A stretch of DNA of 64,000 nt from Pseudanabaena galeata CCNP1313 (GCF_029910235.1 NZ_CP112874.1:1240001-1304000), one strand, 5' to 3'. Positions 7,641 through 16,464 are shown, counted from the stretch's first letter. Program-made: numbers and translations. Notes: generated by a model not told the origin, from the letters alone.

Positions 7641-7693
7641 TAACGTCAGTTCGACGAAAGCACGCCGCAAATGGATATATCGAATTCACGCTA
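7641..7693. repeat. Short form of family B MITE-like repeat
   Basis: It has the ends TAACGTCAGTTCGACG and ATATCGAATTCACG of family B but only half of one internal stem; the AAAAATGGTAAGAATCGC hairpin of the long form is missing. It is probably a deletion derivative. Confidence 0.7.
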
Positions 7694-7825
7694 TCTTAGA
7701 CAAATCAATAGAAATTTTTTGATGAATCTGCCTTACTTAATCCATAACAGCTAAATTCATCCTTAATTTTTAGGTTAGAAAAACGCTATTATTTATCATG
7801 TTTAATCATCCCGTGCGGAAAGCTC

Positions 7826-8425
7826 ATGTCTGAACCTATTTGGTCCTATGTCACCCCTGGCATTCCTGACGAATTATTTGATCGCTTGCCAGGAATCCCG
7901 ATGAGCAAATGTGAAACAAGGTTGTTAATTATCGGACAATTGCGGCTCAAGGTTGACTCGGTACTATGGGATATTGGCGCAGGTACTGGGACAATTCCCA
8001 TTGAGACGGGTTTGCTATGTCCTAAGGGGAAAATTGTGGCGATCGAGCGTGATGAAGATGTGGCGGGATTGATTGCTAAGAATTGCCAGAAATTTGCGGT
8101 GAATAATGTTGAAATTAAAATCGGTAGTGCGCCAGAGTGCTTGACTAGTTTGACGACAAATCCCGATCGCATTTGTATCGAAGGTGGGCGATCGGTATCG
8201 GAAATTCTGGAATATTGTTGGGATCGTTTGCAGATTGATGGCAGGGCGATCGCAACTACGAATAGTCTTGAGGGTTTGTATGCAATTTCTGAAAGTTTTG
8301 CCAAACTACAAGCGCGAAATGTAGAAGTAGTGCAATCTTCAGTAAACCGCTTAGAAACTCGCGGCAACCGTCAAGTTTTCGCCGCCGTTAGCCCGATGTT
8401 TATTATTAGCGGCGAAAAACTGTAA
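7826..8425 (+). CDS. cbiT: Precorrin-6B C12-decarboxylating methyltransferase (CbiT)
   Basis: The 199-residue protein is the stand-alone CbiT domain, equivalent to the C-terminal half of CobL. It would methylate precorrin with loss of the C12 acetate in cobalamin synthesis, using S-adenosylmethionine. The N-terminal TPGIPDELFDRLPGIPMSK is characteristic, followed by the SAM motif LWDIGAGTGTIPIE (about 47-60) and the acidic loop VAIERDE. No other cobalamin gene is adjacent, so it is probably expressed alone. A family B repeat follows directly after the stop. Confidence 0.9.
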   Translation: MSEPIWSYVTPGIPDELFDRLPGIPMSKCETRLLIIGQLRLKVDSVLWDIGAGTGTIPIETGLLCPKGKIVAIERDEDVAGLIAKNCQKFAVNNVEIKIGSAPECLTSLTTNPDRICIEGGRSVSEILEYCWDRLQIDGRAIATTNSLEGLYAISESFAKLQARNVEVVQSSVNRLETRGNRQVFAAVSPMFIISGEKL

Positions 8426-8431
8426 CCCCCT

Positions 8432-8546
8432 TTAACGTCAGTTCGACGAAAGCTAAAAATGGTAAGAATCGCTAAGCGATTCTTACCATTTTTAGCCATT
8501 TGCGGCGTGCTTTGCACGCCGCAAATGGCTATATCGAACTCACGTC
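8432..8546. repeat. Family B MITE-like element
   Basis: The ends TTAACGTCAGTTCGACG and ATATCGAACTCACGT are inverted repeats with one or two mismatches. Inside are two perfect hairpins, AAAAATGGTAAGAATCGC and GCGGCGTGC-TTTG-GCACGCCGC. Other copies: 7641, 29121, 40529 and 55541. It starts 7 bases after the cbiT stop. Confidence 0.9.
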
Positions 8547-8622
8547 CCTTTAATTCCCCCTTGCAAAGGGGGGAAACTAGAAATTTGGTTCCCTCCCCTT
8601 TGCAAGGGGAGGGTTAGGGAGT
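8546..8622. terminator. Inverted repeat between convergent cbiT and rpiA
   Basis: The arms CCCCTTGCAAAGGGGGG and CCCCTTTGCAAGGGGAGGG can fold on either strand between two convergent genes, so a bidirectional terminator role is plausible. It also belongs to the G/C-rich palindrome class seen elsewhere in the window. Confidence 0.45.
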
Positions 8623-8624
8623 GG

Positions 8625-9338
8625 TTAGGAGATTTCGCGAATTTGAGGTTTTCCGTCCTTGAATTCACCAACTAAAATCAGATCGGTAACACCGACAAAT
8701 AGACCATTCTCGACTACACCAGGGATGTTGTTCAAGGTTTTCTCAAGTTCAGCAGCATCTGCGATCGCCTCAAAGGTGACATCTAAAACCATGTTGCCTT
8801 GATCGGTAATTACGGGACCATCTTTTTTGACACCCATGCGTAGATCGGTTTTACCACCTAGCTTTTCTACGGCTCTAGTGACGGGGGCAACTGCCATCGG
8901 CAAAACTTCAATAGGTACTGCAAAAGTAGAGCCAAGCTTATCTACTAACTTCGATTCATCGACAACGACGATAAATAATGCGGCAAGGGAATCGACAACT
9001 TTCTCACGGGTGTGAGCAGCACCACCTCCCTTAATCAAGGTTTTATTGGGGTCAACTTCATCAGCACCATCGATCGCTACATCCACGCGATCGACATCAT
9101 CAAGACTACGGATAGGAATCCCATATTTTTTGCCCAAAACTGAAGCTTGGAAAGAAGTGGGGATACCGACAATATCGGTTAGCTCGCCTGCGGAAATGCG
9201 TCGTCCTAGCTCCTCGATCGCAAAAGCAGTTGTGGAACCAGTACCTAAACCAACTACCATACCTGACTTGACGCGTTGCGCTGCCGCAATGCCAACTTCT
9301 TGTTTTAACTTTTTAATATCTTCAGCAGAAATACTCAT
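8625..9338 (-). CDS. rpiA: Ribose-5-phosphate isomerase A
   Basis: The 237-residue protein interconverts ribose-5-phosphate and ribulose-5-phosphate in the Calvin and pentose phosphate cycles. Family blocks are clear: [31 protein letters not shown] (catalytic Asp region) and [15 protein letters not shown]. Length is typical. It is monocistronic, with a palindromic repeat at each side. Confidence 0.95.
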   Translation of the reverse strand: MSISAEDIKKLKQEVGIAAAQRVKSGMVVGLGTGSTTAFAIEELGRRISAGELTDIVGIPTSFQASVLGKKYGIPIRSLDDVDRVDVAIDGADEVDPNKTLIKGGGAAHTREKVVDSLAALFIVVVDESKLVDKLGSTFAVPIEVLPMAVAPVTRAVEKLGGKTDLRMGVKKDGPVITDQGNMVLDVTFEAIADAAELEKTLNNIPGVVENGLFVGVTDLILVGEFKDGKPQIREIS

Positions 9339-9380
9339 GGGGAAATACTTATTTATAAACTTAAAAGTAGTAAAGGTTCT

Positions 9381-9462
9381 GCGATTTCATAAAGAATCCG
9401 ATTTTTAGTAGCGGGGCAAAGTCTCGCTACTAAAAATCGGTTCTTTACTTTACTGCGTGTCC
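9381..9462. repeat. Palindromic repeat, family K
   Basis: A 55-base hairpin (AAAGAATCCGATTTTTAGTA arm) is flanked by GCGATTTCAT and TTTACTGCGTGTCC. The same outer sequences flank a hairpin with a different stem at 31227-31307, so the ends are conserved while the stem core varies. Confidence 0.75.
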
Positions 9463-9762
9463 CTAATTTTAATCCTATCGCAACCTGTGAGCAGCGACTG
9501 AGAAACTGTCTAAATGAAATGTGTTATATGATACAATCCTAAATGATTTGAGAGATTGCATTCTGAAGGGACGCACTCTCTCAAATCATTTAATTACACG
9601 ATCGCTATAGGGTGGGGAAGCATCAAAGCAGTTACGCCGTATGGCTGATTACACTGCTATCGTCATTTGAGTTACAAATAACGTGGGCGGGACTTAGAAG
9701 ATGACTTTTTATTTAGAGTTACAGAAATTGCATTCTTTCGCTATCCCTAATATCGTAGTTTT
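9463..9762. other. Intergenic region upstream of the BLUF-cyclase gene
   Basis: No gene is seen. At 9541-9591 a hairpin has arms AAATGATTTGAGAG and CTCTCAAATCATTT; related hairpins are at 42412 and 62611. The remaining 170 bases before the cyclase start presumably hold its promoter, but no boxes stand out. Confidence 0.5.
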
Positions 9763-10839
9763 ATGAAAAGGCTAACCTATATCAGTAAGTTTGCGCGATC
9801 GCTTACCAAGAAAGAGATTGAAAGCATTAGTACTATTTCGCAGACAAATAACTCTAGAGAAGGTATTACGGGAGTTTTACTATGCTGTGGCGGCATATTT
9901 TTTCAGATCTTAGAAGGGGAAGAAGATAGAATTGACAGACTTTATAAAAAAATCTTAGAAGACGATCGTCATAATCAGATTCTCTGCCTCAAATCCGAGC
10001 TAAATGTATCGCAACGACGCTTTCCCGATTGGTCAATGGAAGTAATCGTTCTTGATGAAAATAACGATATTTTATTACAACCAATCAAGATTTTGCTGCA
10101 AACTTTAGGCGAATCACAAACAATTTTAGCCAGCTATACACAATCAGGAGTTTTGCAAGCCATTGAGAATGGAATTAATCCACTCACACTTACACCGCGA
10201 TATACAGAAAAAATAATTTTCTTTGCCGATATCATTAGTTTTACTAGCATCACTGAAAAACTAGAAGTAACTGACGTTGTGGATTTACTCAATCAATTTT
10301 TTACAATCTGTACTAAAGCGATCGCAGCTAAAGGTGGCGAAGTCACGAAATTTATTGGTGATTGTGTAATGGCGTATTTTGATGGCGATCGTGCCGATGA
10401 AGCGATCCAAGCGAGTTTAGAGGTACTAGCCGAACTAGAAATATTACGCAGTCAGGCATCTGCTCATAGTCCATTACGAGTTCTCTATATTGGCATTGGA
10501 TTATCGAAAGGAACCGTATTAGAAGGAAATATTGGTTCTCAAACTAAAAAAGAATATGCAGTTATTGGTGATGCGGTTAATGTTGCCTCAAGGATTGAAG
10601 CACTGACCAGACAGTTAAATCGATTTTTGGTGTTTTCGGCATCTGTACGTGAGGGACTAAGCGATCGCTGGCGACCTGTAAGACTAGGAGATTTTAAAGC
10701 AAAAGGGAAAGAGGCGATCGTCGAAGTTTATTCGATTGATGATGTCTTAACTTTCCAAAAGTCAGACTTTCAGAAGCTAAAACAAGAAATTAAGCAACAT
10801 CTTGAATTAATTGGCAGTCAAACCCCAGAGTTAGTGTAG
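9763..10839 (+). CDS. BLUF-domain photoactivated adenylate cyclase
   Basis: The 358-residue protein has an N-terminal BLUF flavin photosensor (about 1-95) and a class III cyclase domain (about 150-328), the layout and length of photoactivated adenylyl cyclases such as bPAC and OaPAC. BLUF photocycle residues are present: Tyr6, Asn30, Gln48, Trp90 and Met92. In the cyclase, metal-binding Asp156 (FADIISFTS) and Asp200 (KFIGDCVMAYF) are kept, as is the purine-contacting Lys196. The partner position that is usually Thr or Asp is Ala266 (EYAVIGDAVN), so substrate choice or rate may differ. It should make cAMP in blue light in the cytoplasm. It stands alone, followed by a hairpin. Confidence 0.92.
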   Translation: MKRLTYISKFARSLTKKEIESISTISQTNNSREGITGVLLCCGGIFFQILEGEEDRIDRLYKKILEDDRHNQILCLKSELNVSQRRFPDWSMEVIVLDENNDILLQPIKILLQTLGESQTILASYTQSGVLQAIENGINPLTLTPRYTEKIIFFADIISFTSITEKLEVTDVVDLLNQFFTICTKAIAAKGGEVTKFIGDCVMAYFDGDRADEAIQASLEVLAELEILRSQASAHSPLRVLYIGIGLSKGTVLEGNIGSQTKKEYAVIGDAVNVASRIEALTRQLNRFLVFSASVREGLSDRWRPVRLGDFKAKGKEAIVEVYSIDDVLTFQKSDFQKLKQEIKQHLELIGSQTPELV

Positions 10840-10844
10840 TAAAT

Positions 10845-10869
10845 GCAGGTGGCGCTTCGCGCCACCTGC
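10845..10869. terminator. Hairpin after the BLUF-cyclase gene
   Basis: Perfect arms GCAGGTGGCGC and GCGCCACCTGC with a TTC loop lie five bases after the stop. No strong T-run follows, so it may be a repeat used as terminator. Confidence 0.5.
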
Positions 10870-10982
10870 TATACATTTTTTGAAAGCGTTGCTTTGCAAC
10901 GGGTTTAGAAAATATATTAGGTTTTACTACAATGCAAAGCGCTGTATGCTGTACGATCGCTAGTAGCGATGAATATAACCCC

Positions 10983-12791
10983 ATGATGTCAAACCTTTTA
11001 GATAACCGCTATCGCGTCACTAGTGTCCTAGGCAGTGGCGGCTTTGGGGAAACCTATTTGGCTGAAGACACCAAAGTGCCCTCCAACCGTCGATGCGTAA
11101 TTAAGCAACTTAAACCTGTTGCTGACAATCCGCAAATGTACGAATTATTGCAACAACGATTTCATCGTGAAGCAGCCGTTCTTGAAACATTGGGAGAAGA
11201 GAGTCGCTATATTCCCAAACTCTATGCAAACTTTACGGAAAATGGACTATTCTATTTAGTCCAAGAATGGATTGATGGACTAACTTTAACCGAAACAATT
11301 GAACGCGGTGGCAAATGGAATGAAGATGCAGTCAGACAATTATTAATGAGCATTCTGCAAACGCTAATCTATGTGCACGATCGCGGCATTATTCATCGAG
11401 ATATCAAGCCTGACAATATTATTTTGCGTTCGGGTGAGCCAGTTCTAATTGACTTTGGCGCAGTTAAAGAAACTCTCAATGTCAGCACAATTCGTAGTTC
11501 AGTGCAGCAAGTACATTCGATTGTGATCGGGACACCAGGATTCATGGCTTCAGAGCAAGCGGCTGGTAGACCCTTTTTTGCTAGTGATCTTTATAGTCTT
11601 GCCATGACAGCAATTTTCGCGCTGACGGGGAAATATCCACAGGAACTCGGCACTGATCCACAAACAGGCGAAGTTCTTTGGCAGCCGCTTGTGCAGGGAA
11701 TTAGTACAGATTTAAAAGCCATATTTGCGAAGGTGTTGCAGTTTGATCCACGCGATCGCTATAGCTCAGCGAGAGAGATGCTAGAAGCATTGCGCCCAAC
11801 GCAAATACTCAATCAATCTCCTCCTAAACCAGTTCCCAAATCTCCAGCCCTGTCGAATATGCAGACCGTCGCCGTAACACCTAGAGGCTATACACCACCA
11901 ACGGTTCCCGATCAATCTGTCTATGTCTATCAACCCCAACAAAATCCCAAGAAAAAGATCTTTGGTCAGTTATTAGTAACGGTAATTATCGGTGGAGCAG
12001 TTGGGGCAGCGATCGCTTTAGGCGTAGTTGTTTCGCAAAATGGCGGCATAGTGGCCTTATGGAATAAAATCTTTCCTGCTAATCAGCCTGTTACCAAAAC
12101 ACCATTTTATTTTCTTGCCGATTCTGCTTTTGAGGATAAAGAAAAAGCCAATCTCAGAGTGGAAAAATTAAAGTCTTTAGGATATACAGATGCAGGCTTG
12201 TTCTGGATACCTGACTATCCCAATCTAGGAAGCAATAAATTTCAGCAAGTCTATACAGGACAGTTTCAAGATCTTGAAAGCTGCAAGACTAAACTCAATG
12301 AACATATCAAATTTGTAGATGATGCCTATTGCGCTTTTGCTAGTCCTAACGCCAAAGATCCTGTCCAGAGAATTTCTAAAAACGATTTACCGCAACCTAC
12401 TGCTTCGCCTACACCTACGCCAACCGCAACTCCATCAAAAACGCCAACCGCAACTCCTACACCAACTAGACCCTCTCCAGAACAAGCAATCAGAGACTAT
12501 TACAGTCTCATTAACGATCGCCAATTTCAAAACGCATGGCAAAATCTCACACCCAAGTTTCAACGCGATCGGGCTGGTGGCTTTAACACTTTTACGGACT
12601 GGTGGCGAACTGTTGATCAAGTCTCAGTTAATGGATCGCGTCTTGTTGAAATTAATGAGAAGTCAGCGATCATCGATATTGATCTCACCTACCGCAAAGA
12701 CAAAGCTATTTTTCCTGAGACTCTTCGTATGTCTCTAGTCTGGAATGAATCTACTAAACAATGGCAAATCAGTGAAACACAGAGACAGTAA
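10983..12791 (+). CDS. Membrane-anchored Ser/Thr protein kinase with extracytoplasmic domains
   Basis: From the ATG at 10983 the protein has about 602 residues. The kinase domain (about 8-285) has the glycine loop GSGGFGETYLA, Lys41, HRDIKPDN (138-145) and DFG (157-159), so it should be active. One membrane helix follows at about 327-350. Outside are a SPOR-like region with paired cysteines (about 375-460), a Pro/Thr-rich linker and a C-terminal NTF2/SnoaL-like domain (about 500-602). The ORF is open to 10932, but the later ATG leaves the usual short N-terminus. The ligand and targets are unknown. Confidence 0.88.
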   Translation: MMSNLLDNRYRVTSVLGSGGFGETYLAEDTKVPSNRRCVIKQLKPVADNPQMYELLQQRFHREAAVLETLGEESRYIPKLYANFTENGLFYLVQEWIDGLTLTETIERGGKWNEDAVRQLLMSILQTLIYVHDRGIIHRDIKPDNIILRSGEPVLIDFGAVKETLNVSTIRSSVQQVHSIVIGTPGFMASEQAAGRPFFASDLYSLAMTAIFALTGKYPQELGTDPQTGEVLWQPLVQGISTDLKAIFAKVLQFDPRDRYSSAREMLEALRPTQILNQSPPKPVPKSPALSNMQTVAVTPRGYTPPTVPDQSVYVYQPQQNPKKKIFGQLLVTVIIGGAVGAAIALGVVVSQNGGIVALWNKIFPANQPVTKTPFYFLADSAFEDKEKANLRVEKLKSLGYTDAGLFWIPDYPNLGSNKFQQVYTGQFQDLESCKTKLNEHIKFVDDAYCAFASPNAKDPVQRISKNDLPQPTASPTPTPTATPSKTPTATPTPTRPSPEQAIRDYYSLINDRQFQNAWQNLTPKFQRDRAGGFNTFTDWWRTVDQVSVNGSRLVEINEKSAIIDIDLTYRKDKAIFPETLRMSLVWNESTKQWQISETQRQ

Positions 12792-13032
12792 TCCGCGTAT
12801 AAATATATAGAATAGAACTGTAGGGGCAAAGCATTCCTGTCACAATCTATAAATTTTTAGATAACCTTCCTTTGGGAATGCTCTGCCCAAAACCTCGCAA
12901 CGCAGGGATAGATTGTCTGTAAAAGCACAGAGGGCTTAGCATTTGCGGATCGATATTTCTGTGATGAGTTTTAAAATTGTGGCGCAAATGCTAAGCCCCT
13001 ACTATAATTCCATTTATATAAAAGCCGAGAAT
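12792..13032. other. Intergenic region with an imperfect inverted repeat
   Basis: It holds repeated GGGGCAAAGCATTCC / GGAATGCTCTGCCC arms (12832-12889) and GGGCTTAGCATTTGCG / GCAAATGCTAAGCCC arms (12931-12997). The second pair lies immediately upstream of purE and could act as a leader hairpin or terminator. No gene is apparent. Confidence 0.45.
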
Positions 13033-13554
13033 ATGCAAAATCAACCACAAGTCAGCATCATTATGGGTAGTGATTCTGACCTACCAACCATGCAAGGCGC
13101 GATCGCAATTTGTCAGCAGTTCAATATTCCCCACGAAGTCGCGATTATTTCTGCTCATCGCACTCCTGAAAGAATGGTGGAATTTGCGAAGAATGCCCAT
13201 ATGCGAGGAATTAAAGTAATTATTGCAGGAGCGGGCGGGGCTGCTCACTTACCAGGAATGGTAGCGGCGCTTTCGCCTTTGCCTGTAATTGGCGTGCCAG
13301 TCTCTACTAGACAACTTAGCGGCGTTGATTCTCTCTATTCGATTGTGCAAATGCCCAAGGGAATTCCTGTGGCAACTGTGGCGATCGGTAATGCTGATAA
13401 TGCAGGACTTTTAGCAGTTCAGATTCTCGCTAGCCATGACCCTCAACTTCTTGAACAAGTAATTGCTTATCGTCAATCGCTAAAAGATATCGTGATGGAA
13501 AAGCAAGATAAGCTAGATGAACTAGGAAGTGAAAAATATTTGCATCAAATGTAG
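13033..13554 (+). CDS. purE: N5-carboxyaminoimidazole ribonucleotide mutase
   Basis: The protein has 173 residues from the ATG at 13033. The conserved start VSIIMGSDSDLPTM and the active-site stretches SAHRTPERM and GAGGAAHLPGM identify PurE, which moves the carboxyl group in de novo purine synthesis. An upstream in-frame extension to 12943 is within the repeat region and has no family counterpart. No purK neighbour is seen. Confidence 0.93.
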   Translation: MQNQPQVSIIMGSDSDLPTMQGAIAICQQFNIPHEVAIISAHRTPERMVEFAKNAHMRGIKVIIAGAGGAAHLPGMVAALSPLPVIGVPVSTRQLSGVDSLYSIVQMPKGIPVATVAIGNADNAGLLAVQILASHDPQLLEQVIAYRQSLKDIVMEKQDKLDELGSEKYLHQM

Positions 13555-13556
13555 TG

Positions 13557-13766
13557 TGATGTAACGCACCTTTCGCAGATAGAATTCCTGCGATCTCAAA
13601 GGTTTGAGGCTTGCCCTGTGGCACAGCCCCTACGAAACAGGAATTATTCAGGTAGGGGCAATCCCCCCGTGGTTGCCCTGTTACGCTAGCAGCAAGAGGT
13701 TCATCATCTGAGTTCCACGTAACAACAGTTAAGAAATGGCGTAGCCATTTCTTAACTGTTGTTACG
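13557..13766. repeat. MITE-like element, family F, with terminal hairpin
   Basis: It contains the family F core (GGGGCAATCCCCCCGTGGTT, CAGCAAGAGGTTCAT) and an end CTGAGTTCCACGTAACA. It is followed by a long hairpin (AACAGTTAAGAAATGGC arm) that runs into the stop of the next gene. Related copies lie at 26128, 40859 and 54002. Confidence 0.75.
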
Positions 13767-14052
13767 TAGTTCCAGCCTGATCCCAAGCATCCCGAACTGC
13801 ATCTTTGACTTTATCCCAAGCCATTCCTGTGCCACTCTTTTGGGCTAAGAGAGCTTCATAATCACGCTTGAGTTCGGGTTCTGCTTCATCAAAGCTTTTG
13901 CCAAAATAGCGATCGCAACCTTCATGTCCTATCTGATAGGCTAATTGATAGCCTTCATAGGTAGCTCCTTTCTCAATATAGTGACGAGAATTGTAATTCT
14001 GTCGCCAGTAATTATCATCGAAGTTGGTAATGGTTAGGGTTTGATTACTCAT
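13762..14052 (-). CDS. Conserved hypothetical protein related to the glycine-zipper protein tail
   Basis: This 96-residue soluble protein has the pattern W..NY.SR.Y, TYEGYQLAYQIGHEG, DRYFG and, near the end, WDKVKDAVRDAWDQA. The same pattern forms the C-terminal half of the glycine-zipper protein at 19582-20094, so the two share a domain. The function is unknown; the setting in a stress island suggests a stress role. It lies upstream of a lipoprotein gene on neither shared strand nor obvious operon. Confidence 0.7.
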   Translation of the reverse strand: MSNQTLTITNFDDNYWRQNYNSRHYIEKGATYEGYQLAYQIGHEGCDRYFGKSFDEAEPELKRDYEALLAQKSGTGMAWDKVKDAVRDAWDQAGTT

Positions 14053-14089
14053 GGTTATCTCGATAAAAATATAGATGAATCATGCAGGA

Positions 14090-14521
14090 TTAACTTGCTT
14101 GCTGATAATCAATTTGTCTAGATTGATAGTCATAGCGAACTGTTAAAATCAATTTTTTGTCAGGCGCATAAATCAAAACGGTTAAATCTTGATTTGGGAA
14201 GGTGTTCCGAAATCCTTGGGTTAGCGATTGAGTTAAGGGCTTTACATCTGAGGGTAGAACTTGAGGTGAAATTACGACCCCTAATTTATTACCGTCGCGG
14301 ACATAGGCATCTTTAATTAAGCCTTTACTAGTCTGCATCACCCAATTACCATAATCTTTCCCTGCGGCTGAATTACCTCGGGCTATTTGACTGTAATCTG
14401 AACTCTGATTGAGTTTTACTGGATTAGCAGCCTGAGGAGATCCGCAAGCAGTTGTGAAAGTTAAAACCAACATTAGAGCGATCGCTACTATTGCGGTTCG
14501 AGCATTGCGAAAAATGTTCAT
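14090..14521 (-). CDS. Putative lipoprotein
   Basis: The protein has 143 residues from the ATG at 14521, which follows an AAGGAAA ribosome site. The N-terminal signal ends in a lipobox-like TTACGS (Cys about 25). The mature part is polar, with no family I can name. It is probably lipid-anchored in the plasma membrane or periplasm. An in-frame extension to 14632 lies in an upstream palindromic repeat and is unlikely. Confidence 0.7.
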   Translation of the reverse strand: MNIFRNARTAIVAIALMLVLTFTTACGSPQAANPVKLNQSSDYSQIARGNSAAGKDYGNWVMQTSKGLIKDAYVRDGNKLGVVISPQVLPSDVKPLTQSLTQGFRNTFPNQDLTVLIYAPDKKLILTVRYDYQSRQIDYQQAS

Positions 14522-14576
14522 CTGGCTTTTCCTTCGTTTTTCACGCTGTTTATTCCTGTAGTGATATAAGAATTTA

Positions 14577-14652
14577 GAACCCCCTCTAACTCCCCCTTGA
14601 AAGGGGGAGAACTTAGACTTCTCCCCTTTCAAGGGGGGACAGAGGGGGGTAA
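14577..14652. repeat. G/C-rich inverted repeat
   Basis: The arms CCCCCTTGAAAGGGGGAGAA and TTCTCCCCTTTCAAGGGGGG form a long hairpin upstream of the lipoprotein gene. It belongs to the same class as 7288 and 27478. Confidence 0.6.
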
Positions 14653-14716
14653 GAAATTGAGGGGCAACTCTTAAAGCTTTTCGTACCAGAAATTAATTCT
14701 GAAATAGCTTTCTATA

Positions 14717-14812
14717 CAAATTCACAAAAGTATTACCATACTTTTGTGAATTAAAAAGCAAACCCAGTAAGGGTTTTAAAAGCATAAAATAGCGTAGCCA
14801 TTTTATGCTTTG
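14717..14812. repeat. Two-hairpin repeat, family H
   Basis: The hairpins AATTCACAAAAGTAT..ATACTTTTGTGAATT and AGCATAAAATAGC..GCCATTTTATGCT are joined by CCCAGTAAGGG. It lies just downstream of the holin-like gene on the minus strand and may stop its transcript. Confidence 0.65.
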
Positions 14813-14815
14813 GAA

Positions 14816-15181
14816 TTAACTACCAGTTCTTCTCTCTGCAAAGTATTTATTAAGGAAAGTACTGCAAAAAGATAGAACGATGGGAGCTAGGATAAAGGCT
14901 AAGAGACCATTCATCGTAAATCCAGGAACAATAACTGAGGCAAGCCATAGCAATATTCCATTCACAACGAAGGAAAACAATCCTAGAGTAATGAAAGTTA
15001 GGGGTAGTGACAAGACTTGTAAAATTGGTCTAATGAAGGCATTGACCAAACCAATTACGATCGCAGCTAGTAACGCCGAAGGAAAGTTAGAAATATCCAC
15101 ACCAGGAACAATTAGATCGACAATGAGAAGTCCCAAAGCAGTTGCTAGTATAGTCAGAAAGTATCCAATCATAGTTTTCAA
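14816..15181 (-). CDS. Phage-holin-family (PF04020-type) four-helix membrane protein
   Basis: The 121-residue protein is almost wholly hydrophobic with four helices. It carries LLIVDLIVPGVDISNFPSAL, GLVNAFIRPILQVLSLPLT and a final short charged tail, typical of the 4-TMS holin-like family widespread in bacteria. The name is historical: cyanobacterial members are not known to lyse cells. It stands between other small stress-type membrane protein genes. Confidence 0.85.
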   Translation of the reverse strand: MKTMIGYFLTILATALGLLIVDLIVPGVDISNFPSALLAAIVIGLVNAFIRPILQVLSLPLTFITLGLFSFVVNGILLWLASVIVPGFTMNGLLAFILAPIVLSFCSTFLNKYFAERRTGS

Positions 15182-15232
15182 CCTAGAGTAATGGTAATTT
15201 GATAGTTAGGAAAGAAGGCAAATCGAGCAAAT

Positions 15233-15400
15233 CTAATTATTTGTCTGCTCGCCCTGTTTAGAGATCGCCCAAACAGCGTGAATAATGCCAGGAACCCACC
15301 CTAATAGAGTGAGTCCAATATTGATTAATAGAGTGGTGCTAAATCCGTAAGTTAGAAAAACACCAAGGGGGGGAAGAAGAATGCCTAGAATTAGTTTCAT
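15233..15400 (-). CDS. Pmp3/YqaE-family small hydrophobic protein (UPF0057)
   Basis: This 55-residue protein is read from the ATG at 15400. Two hydrophobic helices enclose ILLPPLGVFLTYG and LLGWVPGIIHAVWAI, the full Pmp3/YqaE signature. Family members are induced by salt and cold and affect membrane potential. It lies 51 bases upstream of the holin-like gene on the same strand and may be co-transcribed. Confidence 0.9.
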   Translation of the reverse strand: MKLILGILLPPLGVFLTYGFSTTLLINIGLTLLGWVPGIIHAVWAISKQGEQTNN

Positions 15401-15418
15401 GTTGATTACTCTTAAATT

Positions 15419-15480
15419 TACTGTTTCTTTGGGAATGTAGTGCGGTCAAAGCCTGCACCACATTCCCAAAGAAACAAACT
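15419..15480. terminator. Hairpin downstream of the coiled-coil protein gene
   Basis: The arms GTTTCTTTGGGAATGTAGTG and CACCACATTCCCAAAGAAAC lie between the Pmp3 start and the stop of the next minus-strand gene. The position suits a terminator. Confidence 0.55.
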
Positions 15481-15509
15481 GTATGTTTTGAAAATTAGCG
15501 CTTTGAGAA

Positions 15510-16409
15510 TTAGCGCTTAGAGACAGAATCTTTGCTTTTCCAAATTTCTTTTAAGCCCTGTTTGATCTGTTCCTCTTTACGAGCTACTACGGAACCAAGT
15601 TCGCCCGCATTAGTCTCAATTTCAGCCTGTTTCTGTTGTAAAGGAAGAGCTCCACTGGCTTCTGCTTCAACTTTTTTCTGGTCATACCATGTTTTTGCTT
15701 TTTCCCATTGCAGCTTAATCTCTTGATAGCGATCGCCATAACGATCCGCTAATTTCCGATCTAGATTTGTCATTTGTGATTTGAGGTTGACGTACTGCTC
15801 CTGCAAAATCCCCACTTCTTGACGTTCTTGATAGGTATTGACCGCTAGACTAATTTCTTCAGGATTAGTATCTGGTAATTCCACTGCCTTGATATCCATC
15901 ATGATGGCGCTGGCTTCCCTATCTAACTCTTCCTGCTGTTGATCCAATTGAGTTTGAATCGCCAACAGTCTCACTCGTCGCTCCGCGATCGCCTGTTGAC
16001 GCTCATGGGTACTTCCTGCGATCGCGCCTTCGATAGAAGCAGTGATGTTTTCTGTCTTTTCCTTGCCACCTCCCTTAAAATCAGCAATTACTGTAGAGAC
16101 CGCATCTTTGACAATTAAGCCAATTTCACCTGAGCCTTCTTTTAGCTCAGCGATGGTCTGGGCAACTGCATCTTTGACAATTTCGCGAATATGTTCAGAT
16201 CGAATACTGCCTTGGCTCTTTGCCTTTTCAAGATTAGTTTTAATCTTTTCTTTAACCAGATTAGACATAGTTGATACTTCCAATTTATGGGTGGGATTGA
16301 TGCTTTTTCTGATCTCAGTTTGAGCAATGGTAGAACAGGTAGATAAGGCTAAAGCTATACTCAAACTTAAAATGCTTGCTTTTAGAAGTCTAAACAAATG
16401 AAAGACCAT
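15510..16409 (-). CDS. Coiled-coil protein with repeated amphipathic segments
   Basis: The 299-residue protein starts with a hydrophobic, signal-like stretch (about 10-30, with Cys25). After it come repeated helices of the type EIVKDAVAQTIAELKEG / LIVKDAVSTVIADFKGG, resembling DUF6781. A long Gln/Glu-rich coiled coil spans about 130-290. A second start at 16268 (MSNLVKEK), preceded by GGAAG, would remove the signal and give a cytoplasmic protein of 252 residues; I cannot decide between them. The function is unknown; the neighbours point to stress. Confidence 0.7.
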   Translation of the reverse strand: MVFHLFRLLKASILSLSIALALSTCSTIAQTEIRKSINPTHKLEVSTMSNLVKEKIKTNLEKAKSQGSIRSEHIREIVKDAVAQTIAELKEGSGEIGLIVKDAVSTVIADFKGGGKEKTENITASIEGAIAGSTHERQQAIAERRVRLLAIQTQLDQQQEELDREASAIMMDIKAVELPDTNPEEISLAVNTYQERQEVGILQEQYVNLKSQMTNLDRKLADRYGDRYQEIKLQWEKAKTWYDQKKVEAEASGALPLQQKQAEIETNAGELGSVVARKEEQIKQGLKEIWKSKDSVSKR

Positions 16410-16464
16410 AGATTTCTACGCGATTAGATACTTATCACGCCTCAAATTAGGACAAATTTAGTTT

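Noticed and set aside
14816-15181. Prophage suggested by the holin-family protein
   Set aside because: No other phage gene nearby; the family is widespread in cyanobacteria outside phages.
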